The translations under genes and the position numbers were made by a program. DNA of 58,873 nt. Origin: Deltaproteobacteria bacterium (GTDB taxonomy: Bacteria > Desulfobacterota > Desulfomonilia > Desulfomonilales > Desulfomonilaceae). The stretch spans positions 1 to 58,873 of the forward strand of contig JAJYDQ010000016.1 in NCBI GenBank assembly GCA_021777225.1, in the 5' to 3' direction. Shown piece by piece: positions 51,882 to 58,873 of this stretch. The notes beneath the pieces are model-generated. The model did no database searches, had not been told where the DNA came from, and was given only the letters and a program-made list of their open reading frames with translations. How positions within the stretch are numbered: position 1 is the first letter of the stretch; the number at the start of each line of letters is the position of its first letter.

Positions 51882-52448
51882 ATGAACAGCCCATCAGCCT
51901 CTGAACCATACAAAATTCAGGATTCAGGTAGTTACGTAAAGATAAGGTATCGCGTTAGGATAGTAGGCGGCCCATCGCTAAAGGGATCGCCGGAACTGGA
52001 AACCATGGATTTTGTTACTGGTTATGGTCATGTAATCCCAGGTTTGGAAAAGAGACTTGTTGGAGAAACAAACGGCCGGAAACTGACTTTCGATGTTCCT
52101 GCGCAAGAGGCGTTTGGTATGCGCGACGAAAAAATGGTCTTCTTGAAAAAGATTGAAGAATTCCATTTTCCACCCGGCGTAAAACCATTTCCCGGCATGG
52201 AAATTCCGGTCATATGCAACGATGATGAAGGACCGGGAAGTGTCACAATAAAGGATGTCCGGGAAGACGGAATTGTTATTGATTTTAATCACGCTCTTGC
52301 CGGGTTTGCTTTGGGGTACGAACTTGAAATCATAGAAGCCAGGCCTTCCCGTGAATCCGATGTTTGCGCGGAGTGGGACAAAAAGGCGGACGACGATTTT
52401 CAGCGCTCCTGTCTTCCGCACGAAATAGTCTTGGGTGAGGATTCGTAA
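51882..52448 (+). CDS. FKBP-type peptidyl-prolyl isomerase, SlyD-like
   Basis: 188 residues. FKBP core with VTGYGHVIPGLEKRLVGE, an inserted 'IF' chaperone flap (KMVFLKKIEEFHFPPGVKPF to EDGIVIDFN) and HALAGFALGYELEI matching the SlyD DxNHPLAG motif (Pro replaced by Ala). The His/Cys-rich metal-binding tail of E. coli SlyD is absent; a short tail with two Cys remains. GGAG lies upstream of ATG 51882. The stop is directly followed by the ATG of the next gene. Confidence 0.8.
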   Translation: MNSPSASEPYKIQDSGSYVKIRYRVRIVGGPSLKGSPELETMDFVTGYGHVIPGLEKRLVGETNGRKLTFDVPAQEAFGMRDEKMVFLKKIEEFHFPPGVKPFPGMEIPVICNDDEGPGSVTIKDVREDGIVIDFNHALAGFALGYELEIIEARPSRESDVCAEWDKKADDDFQRSCLPHEIVLGEDS

Positions 52449-53342
52449 ATGAAAGTTTTCCTGACCGGCTCAAATGGGTTTGTTGGGACCAATATGGCTC
52501 GATTCTTAATTGAATCCGGACATAAGGTTTTTGCTCTGGTCCGCAATCCTTCAAAGGCGACTGGGCTTCCCAAAGACGTTACCATCGTTGTTGGAGAGCC
52601 AACCAAGCCGGGTAAATGGCAGGATGCGCTTGACAAATACGACCTGTTCATAAATTTGGCCGGGGCCAATATTTTTCGCAGATGGGATGAAAATTATAAG
52701 AAATTACTGAGAGACAGCCGAATTAACACTACCAAAAACCTTGTTGATGCGATAACAAGCAACGCGACGTTGTTGAGCGCGTCAGCAGTCGGTTATTATG
52801 GCATGACTGAAGATGAGGAACTTGACGAGTCATCGAAACCAGGCAATGATTTTTTGGCTAAACTCGCTGTGGATTGGGAAAATGAAGCCTTTAAAGCGTC
52901 TGATAAGGGCGTAAGAGTGGTTACAACCAGATTCGGTGTAGTGTTAGGCAGGAATGGCGGAGCGTTGGCCCAAATGATCAGGCCATTTAAGTTCTTCGCT
53001 GGTGGGCCTATTGGAAGCGGACGTCAGTGGATGTCATGGATACACATTATCGATCTGTGCAGGGCAGCATCATTTGTAGCCGAAAACACAGAGATTCGTG
53101 GGCCGGTAAATTTATGCGCCCCCGGGCCGATAAGGAACCGAGATCTAGCAAAAGAAATGGGTAAGATCTTGGGAAGGCCATCTTTTCTGGCTGCGCCTGG
53201 ATTCATCGTGAGTCTGGCCATGGGGGAATTTGGGTCCATCATCCTGAAAGGCCAAAGAGTTGTTCCGAGAAAACTCCAAAAATACGGGTTTTCGTTCAAT
53301 TTCCCCGATATCAAATCAGCCCTCTCGGACCTGTTGAGATAG
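52449..53342 (+). CDS. TIGR01777-family (SDR39U1-like) sugar-nucleotide epimerase-type protein
   Basis: Atypical extended SDR of 297 residues. Rossmann motif GSNGFVGTNMARFL at the N-terminus, then LFINLAGANIFRRWDENYKK, SASAVGYYG, and WMSWIHIIDLCRAASFVAEN, the signature region of the family. Its start abuts the FKBP stop codon, so the two are cotranscribed. NAD(P)-binding likely; the substrate is not known for most of the family. The C-terminal QKYGFSFNFPDIKSALSDLL is standard. Confidence 0.85.
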   Translation: MKVFLTGSNGFVGTNMARFLIESGHKVFALVRNPSKATGLPKDVTIVVGEPTKPGKWQDALDKYDLFINLAGANIFRRWDENYKKLLRDSRINTTKNLVDAITSNATLLSASAVGYYGMTEDEELDESSKPGNDFLAKLAVDWENEAFKASDKGVRVVTTRFGVVLGRNGGALAQMIRPFKFFAGGPIGSGRQWMSWIHIIDLCRAASFVAENTEIRGPVNLCAPGPIRNRDLAKEMGKILGRPSFLAAPGFIVSLAMGEFGSIILKGQRVVPRKLQKYGFSFNFPDIKSALSDLLR

Positions 53343-53353
53343 TTTTAGTTGGC

Positions 53354-53373
53354 AGCCTGTTCTTAGACAGGCT
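53354..53373. terminator. Bidirectional terminator between convergent genes
   Basis: AGCCTGT (53354-53360) pairs perfectly with ACAGGCT (53367-53373) over a six-base loop. ACTCTTT follows on the plus strand. It lies midway between the ends of the epimerase and the histidine kinase. Confidence 0.55.
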
Positions 53374-53408
53374 ACTCTTTCAATCTCTGTCTGTTGAAGT
53401 TTTTCAGA

Positions 53409-54986
53409 TCAGGGATTCGCTTGAAAGAGGCAAAAATCTTTTCTGGCGCCGGGTTTTTCTTTCAAAGGGAGCCAGATGGTGAAGGCTGTGCCGTCCTCGT
53501 CTGATTTGACAGAGATCGACCCACCGTGATCTTCCACTATTTTTTTGCTCACGGTCAGCCCCAAGCCCGTTCCGTGCTCTTTGGTTGTGAAAAATGGGTT
53601 GAACACATTTTGGAGGGTTTCAGGTGGAATAACCGGACCATTGTTACGTATCTTCATTTCAAAGAATGTAGTTGAATCTAGGGCGCCTATTTTTAGGGCC
53701 CTGTCGCTGGGAATTGAAACACCAGTTTCCAGGTCGATGGCGCTGCCTTTTGGCGAAGCGTCAATTGCATTGGATAGGAGATTCAACACCAACTGTTGAA
53801 ATCGGCCCGGGTCCAAGGGGATGTCACCTATTTCCGGACCGAGATTAACATTGAGACATATGTTCTTTTCAAGGACCCTGCTCTCAGTTATGCCGACAAT
53901 GTATTTGATAAGCTCATTGGGATCAACCTTCTGGAATTTTATACTGTCCCTTTTGGTGAACTCTATCAACCGGTCGAGTATTTTCTCCAGTCTCTGGATC
54001 TCGGATATTATTATATTTATATATTGTTTTTGTTTGTCCAGATCAATGCTGACGGCCCCTTCGAGCGATTTGGAAAGCCTTCTGGCAAACCCCCCTACGA
54101 TGGCGAGAGGTTGACGAAGCTCATGGGCTACCTCCGCCGTGTGGTCCTCAATAGCTTTGCATTTACCTGATTCAACTATGTGCTCATAAAGTTCGTCAAT
54201 TATTTTTATTTTTTCAACGAGGGCAGCCCGGGACGCCTTCAATTCTTCTTCCAGTTTGCGGCGAACTGTTCTGTCTCGCATCACACCGTCGAAAACATTT
54301 GACGTCTCAGTCTCATTAAATGAGACTTTCATCCTTATTCTAGCGTATTTGCGAGCGCCATCGGCGTCAATCACAGCTACTTCTTCATCCCAAATCGATT
54401 CAGGCTCAAGTTCTGAGATACCATCAAGCCTGGATCTATCTTCAGGAGCTACATAATCCCTCAAGGGTGTCTCCAGGACGTGTGCGACAGAATAACAAAG
54501 AAATTTTTCTACTTGGGTGTTCACGAAAGTAAATTTTCCTTGGGCGTCCAAGGAAAATATTACGTCTGGTGACTGCTCCACCAAGTTTCTATATAATCTT
54601 TCAGAATCTCTAATCCACAAGAGATCGCGTTTTCTCTGCGTGACATCTACAGACAATTCACCGGCGCCTATTATTTCACCCGCGTCATTCCTTATGGGCG
54701 TGGACGTGTTTTCAAGCCAGATTGGCATACCATCCTTGTCGTACCTGACTTCTTCACTAACCGCCCTGTCAGCGCCCCGTAGGACTTTGTCCATAGGACA
54801 ATCAGGACAAACCTGGGATTTTTTGCATATAAATTCATAGCATCTCTTTCCACTGGGATCACCAAAAACCTCCTTGAGCAAATCGTTGGAGTAAACAATG
54901 GTGAATTCCTTGTCGACCTCAAAATACATCTGGCCGGCGCTAGCCAGCAACGTTCCAAATCTGTCTTTTATAGGGCTATTCAACAC
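53409..54986 (-). CDS. Orphan PAS-PAS sensor histidine kinase
   Basis: 525 residues from GTG 54986, preceded by GGAGGCGGGA. Two PAS domains (residues ~15-125 and ~130-245); the first contains Cys residues in CYEFICKKSQVCPDCPMDKV, a pattern frequent in anaerobe PAS domains that could bind metal or sense redox. The HisKA phosphoacceptor is in VAHELRQPLAIVGG, followed by an HATPase domain with NLLSNAID, NNGPVIPPE, FFTTKEHGTGLGLTVSKKIV. No membrane segment, so cytoplasmic. No response regulator gene adjoins it. Confidence 0.88.
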   Translation of the reverse strand: MLNSPIKDRFGTLLASAGQMYFEVDKEFTIVYSNDLLKEVFGDPSGKRCYEFICKKSQVCPDCPMDKVLRGADRAVSEEVRYDKDGMPIWLENTSTPIRNDAGEIIGAGELSVDVTQRKRDLLWIRDSERLYRNLVEQSPDVIFSLDAQGKFTFVNTQVEKFLCYSVAHVLETPLRDYVAPEDRSRLDGISELEPESIWDEEVAVIDADGARKYARIRMKVSFNETETSNVFDGVMRDRTVRRKLEEELKASRAALVEKIKIIDELYEHIVESGKCKAIEDHTAEVAHELRQPLAIVGGFARRLSKSLEGAVSIDLDKQKQYINIIISEIQRLEKILDRLIEFTKRDSIKFQKVDPNELIKYIVGITESRVLEKNICLNVNLGPEIGDIPLDPGRFQQLVLNLLSNAIDASPKGSAIDLETGVSIPSDRALKIGALDSTTFFEMKIRNNGPVIPPETLQNVFNPFFTTKEHGTGLGLTVSKKIVEDHGGSISVKSDEDGTAFTIWLPLKEKPGARKDFCLFQANP

Positions 54987-55106
54987 TCCCGCCTCCGGGT
55001 CATAAATCGCGGCATGACGGCTACTGAGTTTATTATCTTAAGCCGCAAAATATTTGTCCATATTTATGTTTCCTTTTCATTTCAAAACGAAAATGGCGAA
55101 ACAAGT

Positions 55107-55943
55107 TTACTTCGTCTGTCCACTATAGCGGGCGAGCATTTTCTCTATTCGTCGGTCGCCCTGCAAAGTATAAAATAGGTTCTTTTCATCTTTCATGTCC
55201 TGACGTAGTTTGTCCGAAAATCTTAAAGAATTCAATTTAAGTGCAGCAGCGAGATTTTTATAAACGTCCTTCTCGTCATTTAAACCAGTGTAAATTTCCG
55301 CCAGTAGGTAATTATTCAGCCCACGATCCTCGCCTTTCTCAAAATCATCCGTCTCCAGTGACCTCCCGTCAACTATGGCAAGGACCTTCCTGGCTCGGTC
55401 GTAGTCTCCCAGGATAACAAAGGTCCTGGCTATTAGAATCATGTACATTGGGTTCCTGTCAAATTCGGATGCGGCTTCCTTGTAGAAACCCAGCGCAGCT
55501 TGATACTTGCCTGTTAAATAATAAAGATTCCCAATGTTGGCAAGTATCTTGGCCCTTTCTTCTGGAACATTTGTCAGGTTAAGGGCCTTTTCGAAGTATT
55601 TCATCGCCTGCGAGAAATCGCCAATGTTTTTGTAACTTATGGCCATCGCGTTAAAGGCTGAAAAGTCCTTAGGTTCCGTTTCGGTGTATTTCTTTAAACA
55701 CTCTATAGCTTCAGGGAAAGTCTTCTCACGCGCTAGCCTTATCCCCTTTTCTTTCAAATTCTCGCCGGAACTTTCCGGTTGCTCGAAAGATAGATTATCC
55801 AGGTCAAAGACTGATTTTTGGAGGACAATCTTCTTTGAACAGCTAACTGACAATAGCAGGACACAACTCAGAAAACAGAGCCTGCCAAAGAACACGACCA
55901 ATTTCGAGATTTGCCATTTATCAATAAGCAACAATCGGACCAT
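55107..55943 (-). CDS. TPR-repeat lipoprotein
   Basis: 278 residues. A hydrophobic signal (LVVFFGRLCFLSCVLLLSVS) ends in a lipobox-like SVSC, so Cys35 is the likely lipidation site. At least four TPR units follow (FSAFNAMAISYKNIGDFSQA; AKILANIGNLYYLTGKYQAA; PMYMILIARTFVILGDYDRA). Probably a scaffold in the periplasm or at the outer membrane. ATG 55943 has no clear ribosome-binding site, so the start may lie further in. Gene 120 bases downstream of the kinase region, same strand. Confidence 0.72.
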   Translation of the reverse strand: MVRLLLIDKWQISKLVVFFGRLCFLSCVLLLSVSCSKKIVLQKSVFDLDNLSFEQPESSGENLKEKGIRLAREKTFPEAIECLKKYTETEPKDFSAFNAMAISYKNIGDFSQAMKYFEKALNLTNVPEERAKILANIGNLYYLTGKYQAALGFYKEAASEFDRNPMYMILIARTFVILGDYDRARKVLAIVDGRSLETDDFEKGEDRGLNNYLLAEIYTGLNDEKDVYKNLAAALKLNSLRFSDKLRQDMKDEKNLFYTLQGDRRIEKMLARYSGQTK

Positions 55944-56189
55944 TCAGAGAGATTAATCCTGATATATATTCAGGACGCTACGATACCCGATTCAACCTTG
56001 TGTTTCAATGCGCTTTAATCAACAGCCGGACATCTCTTTCCCAGCTTGGCGCCACAACTGTATGATAGATAATACCTTGGTTTTAATTTTAGAGTTAATA
56101 CATTAATTATTATAGTTAATTATTAATATTTGTGCCTAACAACCCCAATGTGCTAACTTGAGACCTTACATTGATTCCGGGAGTAGCTG

Positions 56190-57131
56190 ATGCATAGACG
56201 GTTAACTTTTTCACTCATTGTCGATTATTTGGTATATCTGGCGGTAATTTTGATCGAAAACGCCCTTAATATTATCCCGGAATCTTGGGCCAGAGCTTTC
56301 GGTAGATTTCTAGGCAGAGTCGCTTGGATAGTATCTTCCGATCGCCGAGAAGCAGTAATAGAGAACCTTACTATCGCCTTTGGAAAAGACAAATCCGCTA
56401 AATGGATTCGAAAAACGGCCATAAAGAGTTTCGAACACCTCGGCCTTCTAATTGTTGAGTTTTTTCTTATAAGACGATGGACCCAGGAAGAAATGACTAA
56501 AAGGATCATACTCAAGGGTAAGCTGGACTATGACTTGGCGTTGATGCCTGGGAATCACGGAATTTGCCTCCTTACTTCGCACTTTGGTTGTTTTGAAGTG
56601 AGCGCCGCCACTACCAAGCTTCTCGGTTTTAAAACCAATCTGTTCGCAACTGGCTTAAAGAATCCGTTTCTGACCCGTTACCTGTTCAGTCGGGCTGGAA
56701 AGGACGCGGCAATCAGGACTTTTCCCCACAAAGGTATGGTCAAGGACCTCATTGAGATCCTGAAAGGCGGCGAACTTCTTGCTTTCTTGGGTGACCAGCG
56801 AGGAGACACTGAACGAGGGATTTTTGTGAATTATTTCGGGACGCCTGCTCCGGCTAATGAAGTCTTCGCTCGCCTGGCGATTGACGGAAAGGCCCGGATC
56901 CTGCCCATTTGCACATATCGTCTGGACGACGGGAATTACCTGTCTACGCTGGGGCCAGATATAGAATTTGAGCCTACTGGTGACCGTAAAGCCGATCTCA
57001 CCGCTTTAAGTCAAAAGTTTCATGATCTGTTCGAATCCTGGTTAAGAATACAACCAGAACAGGGTTTCTGGTTCCAGCGCAAGTGGCGGAGGAAACCCTC
57101 CTCCAAACGAAGACGGAACAAATCACGGTGA
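56190..57131 (+). CDS. Lipid A biosynthesis lauroyl/myristoyl acyltransferase (LpxL/HtrB family)
   Basis: Adds a secondary acyl chain to Kdo-lipid A at the inner membrane. N-terminal membrane segment (LVYLAVILIENALNIIPESW), catalytic HX4E motif in LLTSHFGCFEVSAA, then LAFLGDQRGDTERGIFVNYF, the second conserved block. 313 residues, normal. GGGAG lies 6 bases before ATG 56190. It shows that the organism makes lipopolysaccharide. The 246 bases shared with the divergent TPR lipoprotein gene are A+T-rich around 56085-56135 and presumably hold both promoters. Confidence 0.88.
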   Translation: MHRRLTFSLIVDYLVYLAVILIENALNIIPESWARAFGRFLGRVAWIVSSDRREAVIENLTIAFGKDKSAKWIRKTAIKSFEHLGLLIVEFFLIRRWTQEEMTKRIILKGKLDYDLALMPGNHGICLLTSHFGCFEVSAATTKLLGFKTNLFATGLKNPFLTRYLFSRAGKDAAIRTFPHKGMVKDLIEILKGGELLAFLGDQRGDTERGIFVNYFGTPAPANEVFARLAIDGKARILPICTYRLDDGNYLSTLGPDIEFEPTGDRKADLTALSQKFHDLFESWLRIQPEQGFWFQRKWRRKPSSKRRRNKSR

Positions 57132-57151
57132 GACCGGATTTCATGCGAAAC

Positions 57152-57619
57152 TTACAGTGCCTTTAAAGGGGCCTTTATTCTTTTTTTAGCCGGCTTGGCG
57201 TTTTTTGTCTCAACTTTTTTCTTTTTCTTGGTAACACTTTTTGAGGAACTAATTGCTATTGTCTTCTTTTTCTTGGCAACCTTTTTTATTTTCTTCTTTA
57301 CCAGCGGAGGTGGTTCATCCTTGAGTTCCTTAGCCTCCTTGGCAGCCGAAACTTCAGAAATCTCATTAGCCGGTGGCTGCCCGAACTGATCTATGACAGC
57401 CTTCGCTTCAATGGTAAGCCTATCAATCGCCCAGCAAATTTGAGGTATCAAAAGCGCTTCCGTAAGCTTGTTCAAGGTGTCAGGAATTACACCCCGCTGA
57501 ATTAATGGGGAACAATCACACCTCTCGTTCCCGGGAGTATAAACCCCAACCGCCAAACTGTTTGAAGAAAATGCGAACAATGCGGCTACGCAGAGTAGCG
57601 ACACTAGAAGATATCGCAT
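57152..57619 (-). CDS. Exported protein with lysine-rich, histone H1-like tail
   Basis: 155 residues from ATG 57619, with AGGAG upstream; a longer frame to 57700 adds an unlikely leader. The signal peptide (RYLLVSLLCVAALFAFSSNS) is followed by a ~75-residue domain with three Cys (NERCDCSPLIQRGVIPDTLN, LIPQICWAIDRLTIEAKAVI). The last ~60 residues are built from Lys, Ala, Pro and Ser (KKKIKKVAKKKKT, AKPAKKRIKAPLKAL), like histone H1 or Lys-rich wall-binding tails. Being exported, it more likely binds anionic envelope polymers than DNA. Function unknown. Confidence 0.65.
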   Translation of the reverse strand: MRYLLVSLLCVAALFAFSSNSLAVGVYTPGNERCDCSPLIQRGVIPDTLNKLTEALLIPQICWAIDRLTIEAKAVIDQFGQPPANEISEVSAAKEAKELKDEPPPLVKKKIKKVAKKKKTIAISSSKSVTKKKKKVETKNAKPAKKRIKAPLKAL

Positions 57620-57870
57620 CACAATTCTCCTGAATACATGGATTTGATCATATTCTATCAGAAATAACACAAAAAAATCAACAACTTCTTTATACCACAA
57701 TATTTTCGGCCCATTGTGCCTGATTCAGGGCGCTTACCAGAGCGATGGCCTCCTGTTATTAATCGGCCACTATCAATAGGTAGCTATCTGAGAAGCGCCG
57801 CGGTATTCTGAAGACATGAACCCTATAAAGGCTAGAACCGGCAACTTCTTAGTGAGGAGAACCTTTTGCA

Positions 57871-58500
57871 ATGGTCTATTATTTAAATCTCCTTGGAACG
57901 GCGATTTTTGCAATTGGGGGGTCCCTGGCTGCCGCCCGTAAAGGAATGGATCTGTTCGGGGTTGTCGTTGCCGCTGTGTTGACTGCTATAGGTGGCGGCA
58001 CGTTGCGTGACCTTTGTCTCGGAGTACATCCGGTCAACTGGGTAACTGACTCGTCTGGACTTGTGATGGCGGTAATTGCTGGTATCTTGACTTTCATTTA
58101 CGTCAGTTTTCACCGTTTAACCGACATTCCGTTCCAACATCTGAATGTAGCAGACGCGTTTGGACTTGCTCTGTTCACGGTGATCGGATGCAACACGGCC
58201 ATAGACCTTAACGCTAACCCACTTATTACGGTGACGATGGGAATGTTGACCGGATCAGGAGGAGGGATCATGCGGGATGTGTTTTCAGGTGAAATCCCCC
58301 TGTTTTTTCGTCAGGAAATCTATGCCACTGCTTGCCTTGTCGGTGGCGCTGCCTATTTGATGTTTTTGGACATATCGATTCCTAACAGTTTGGCAATGCT
58401 GGGAGGGGCCGCAGTGACCCTCGCCATACGTCTTGCTGCAATCCATTGGCGGTTATCTTTACCCAATCTGGCTCGACACGCCGAGAACCTTAAAATCTGA
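57871..58500 (+). CDS. TRIC/UPF0126 family membrane protein (YicG-like)
   Basis: Two copies of the UPF0126 repeat in 209 residues: LLGTAIFAIGGSLAAARKGM with TAIGGGTLRDLCLG, then VADAFGLALFTVIGCNTAID with GMLTGSGGGIMRDVFSGEIP. About seven membrane segments. Members are small cation channels of TRIC type or, in E. coli YicG, glycine-associated transporters. GAGGAG lies about 11 bases before ATG 57871. The 250-base gap to the divergent Lys-rich protein gene shows nothing else. Confidence 0.88.
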   Translation: MVYYLNLLGTAIFAIGGSLAAARKGMDLFGVVVAAVLTAIGGGTLRDLCLGVHPVNWVTDSSGLVMAVIAGILTFIYVSFHRLTDIPFQHLNVADAFGLALFTVIGCNTAIDLNANPLITVTMGMLTGSGGGIMRDVFSGEIPLFFRQEIYATACLVGGAAYLMFLDISIPNSLAMLGGAAVTLAIRLAAIHWRLSLPNLARHAENLKI

Positions 58501-58533
58501 CCTGCTGCCAACAAAGAAAGAGGAATTATAAGA

Positions 58534-58873
58534 TTAAATGGGTGGTCGTGGAACGCTCAGGCATAAATCCACTAGATCCTCTATCACTGCCGTTCCCATG
58601 CACATTACAGTATCAGCCCCACCCCAATAGATCTTCACAGAGCCGTCGTCTTCGGGGATGGCTCCACAGGTAAAGACCACGTTATGGACATAACCCGTTA
58701 CTTCCCATGGGTCCTCGGGTTGAAGAATCCACTCGTCAGCAACCCCAAGAATCTTTGTGGGATCTTCAAGATCGTGCAGGGCGACTCCCAGCCGATAAAC
58801 CGCTCCATCCATGGTCTGGAAGACTCCGTGATATATATGAAGCCAGCCTTTGGATGTCAGAAAAGGCGTCGCC
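58534..58873 (-). CDS. GH130-type mannoside phosphorylase/glycosidase, 5' truncated by window edge
   Basis: The frame stays open to the window end, so only the C-terminal ~112 residues are here. TSKGWLHIYHGV, YRLGVALHDLEDPTKILG, DEWILQPEDPWEVTGYVHNV, VVFTCGAIPEDDGSVKIYWG and GADTVMCMGTAVIEDLV match the end of the beta-1,4-mannooligosaccharide/mannosylglucose phosphorylase family (GH130), which splits beta-mannosides with phosphate. Function of this member uncertain without its N-terminal half. Confidence 0.75.
   Translation of the reverse strand, partial: ATPFLTSKGWLHIYHGVFQTMDGAVYRLGVALHDLEDPTKILGVADEWILQPEDPWEVTGYVHNVVFTCGAIPEDDGSVKIYWGGADTVMCMGTAVIEDLVDLCLSVPRPPI

Noticed and set aside
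57161-57170. Palindrome CCTTTAAAGG near the ends of two convergent genes, as a terminator
   Set aside because: The palindrome has no loop and only the downstream T-run fits; it also overlaps the coding end of the Lys-rich protein.
1-58873. CRISPR array, rRNA operon, prophage or toxin-antitoxin pair
   Set aside because: I looked for regular spaced repeats, rRNA-like sequence, phage structural genes and small paired genes and found none that could be supported.

Overview
The window looks like a chromosomal segment of a Gram-negative, anaerobic bacterium of the deltaproteobacterial type (Desulfobacterota, e.g. sulfate-reducing or syntrophic relatives). This is an inference from gene content: an oxygen-sensitive [4Fe-4S]/FAD 4-hydroxybutyryl-CoA dehydratase in two copies, two complete branched-chain-type (Liv) ABC importers, a single-domain HPr kinase with RapZ and an incomplete mannose-type PTS, a lipid A acyltransferase, MenG/UbiE and sigma-54 control. 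No rRNA, CRISPR array, phage or plasmid module was seen.

Layout. 1-1185: 3' part of an inverse-autotransporter outer-membrane protein. 1.4-5.5 kb: translation genes asnS, infC, thrS and tRNA-Val(GAC). 5.5-10.5 kb: thioredoxin-like protein, then hprK-like/rapZ/PTS EIIA-EIIB-EIIC/rimI, then a small lipoprotein. 10.5-14.4 kb: menG/ubiE, alpha-glucan phosphorylase, usp. 14.0-37.6 kb: the main catabolic block. On the minus strand a probable operon runs TetR-SDR fusion, acyl-CoA synthetase, AbfD-1, SDR, LivKHMGF-1, usp. Divergently, on the plus strand, run a PAS-AAA-Fis sigma-54 activator and then, behind a near-consensus -24/-12 promoter, LivKHMGF-2, a CoA-transferase, AbfD-2 and PxpABC. Each arm pairs an importer with a CoA-activating enzyme (ligase in one, transferase in the other) and a 4-hydroxybutyryl-CoA dehydratase homologue. 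37.6-43.8 kb: a second, minus-strand catabolic cluster (MFS transporter, amidohydrolase, metallo-beta-lactamase fold hydrolase, LhgO-like oxidase, a broken DapA-family aldolase, LarA-like protein). 43.9-45.2 kb: decayed IS1634-type and IS256-type transposases. 45.3-58.9 kb: mixed housekeeping and unknown genes (coiled-coil protein, zinc-ribbon/DUF2314-like protein, asnB, orphan DppD-type ATPase, SlyD-like FKBP, epimerase, histidine kinase, TPR lipoprotein, LpxL-type acyltransferase, Lys-rich exported protein, TRIC/UPF0126 protein, edge of a GH130 enzyme).

The most interesting part is the 18-37.6 kb block. Two parallel uptake/activation/dehydration arms flank a regulatory core made of a TetR protein fused to a catalytically degenerate short-chain dehydrogenase, and an NtrC-type activator. 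A 10-bp box (CTAACGTTCA) occurs both in the divergent intergenic region and at the predicted start site of the sigma-54 promoter, suggesting that repressor and activator converge on the same operon. Addition of PxpABC (5-oxoprolinase/lactam-opening family) suggests that a lactam or cyclic precursor may feed the route. The substrate is not known from sequence.
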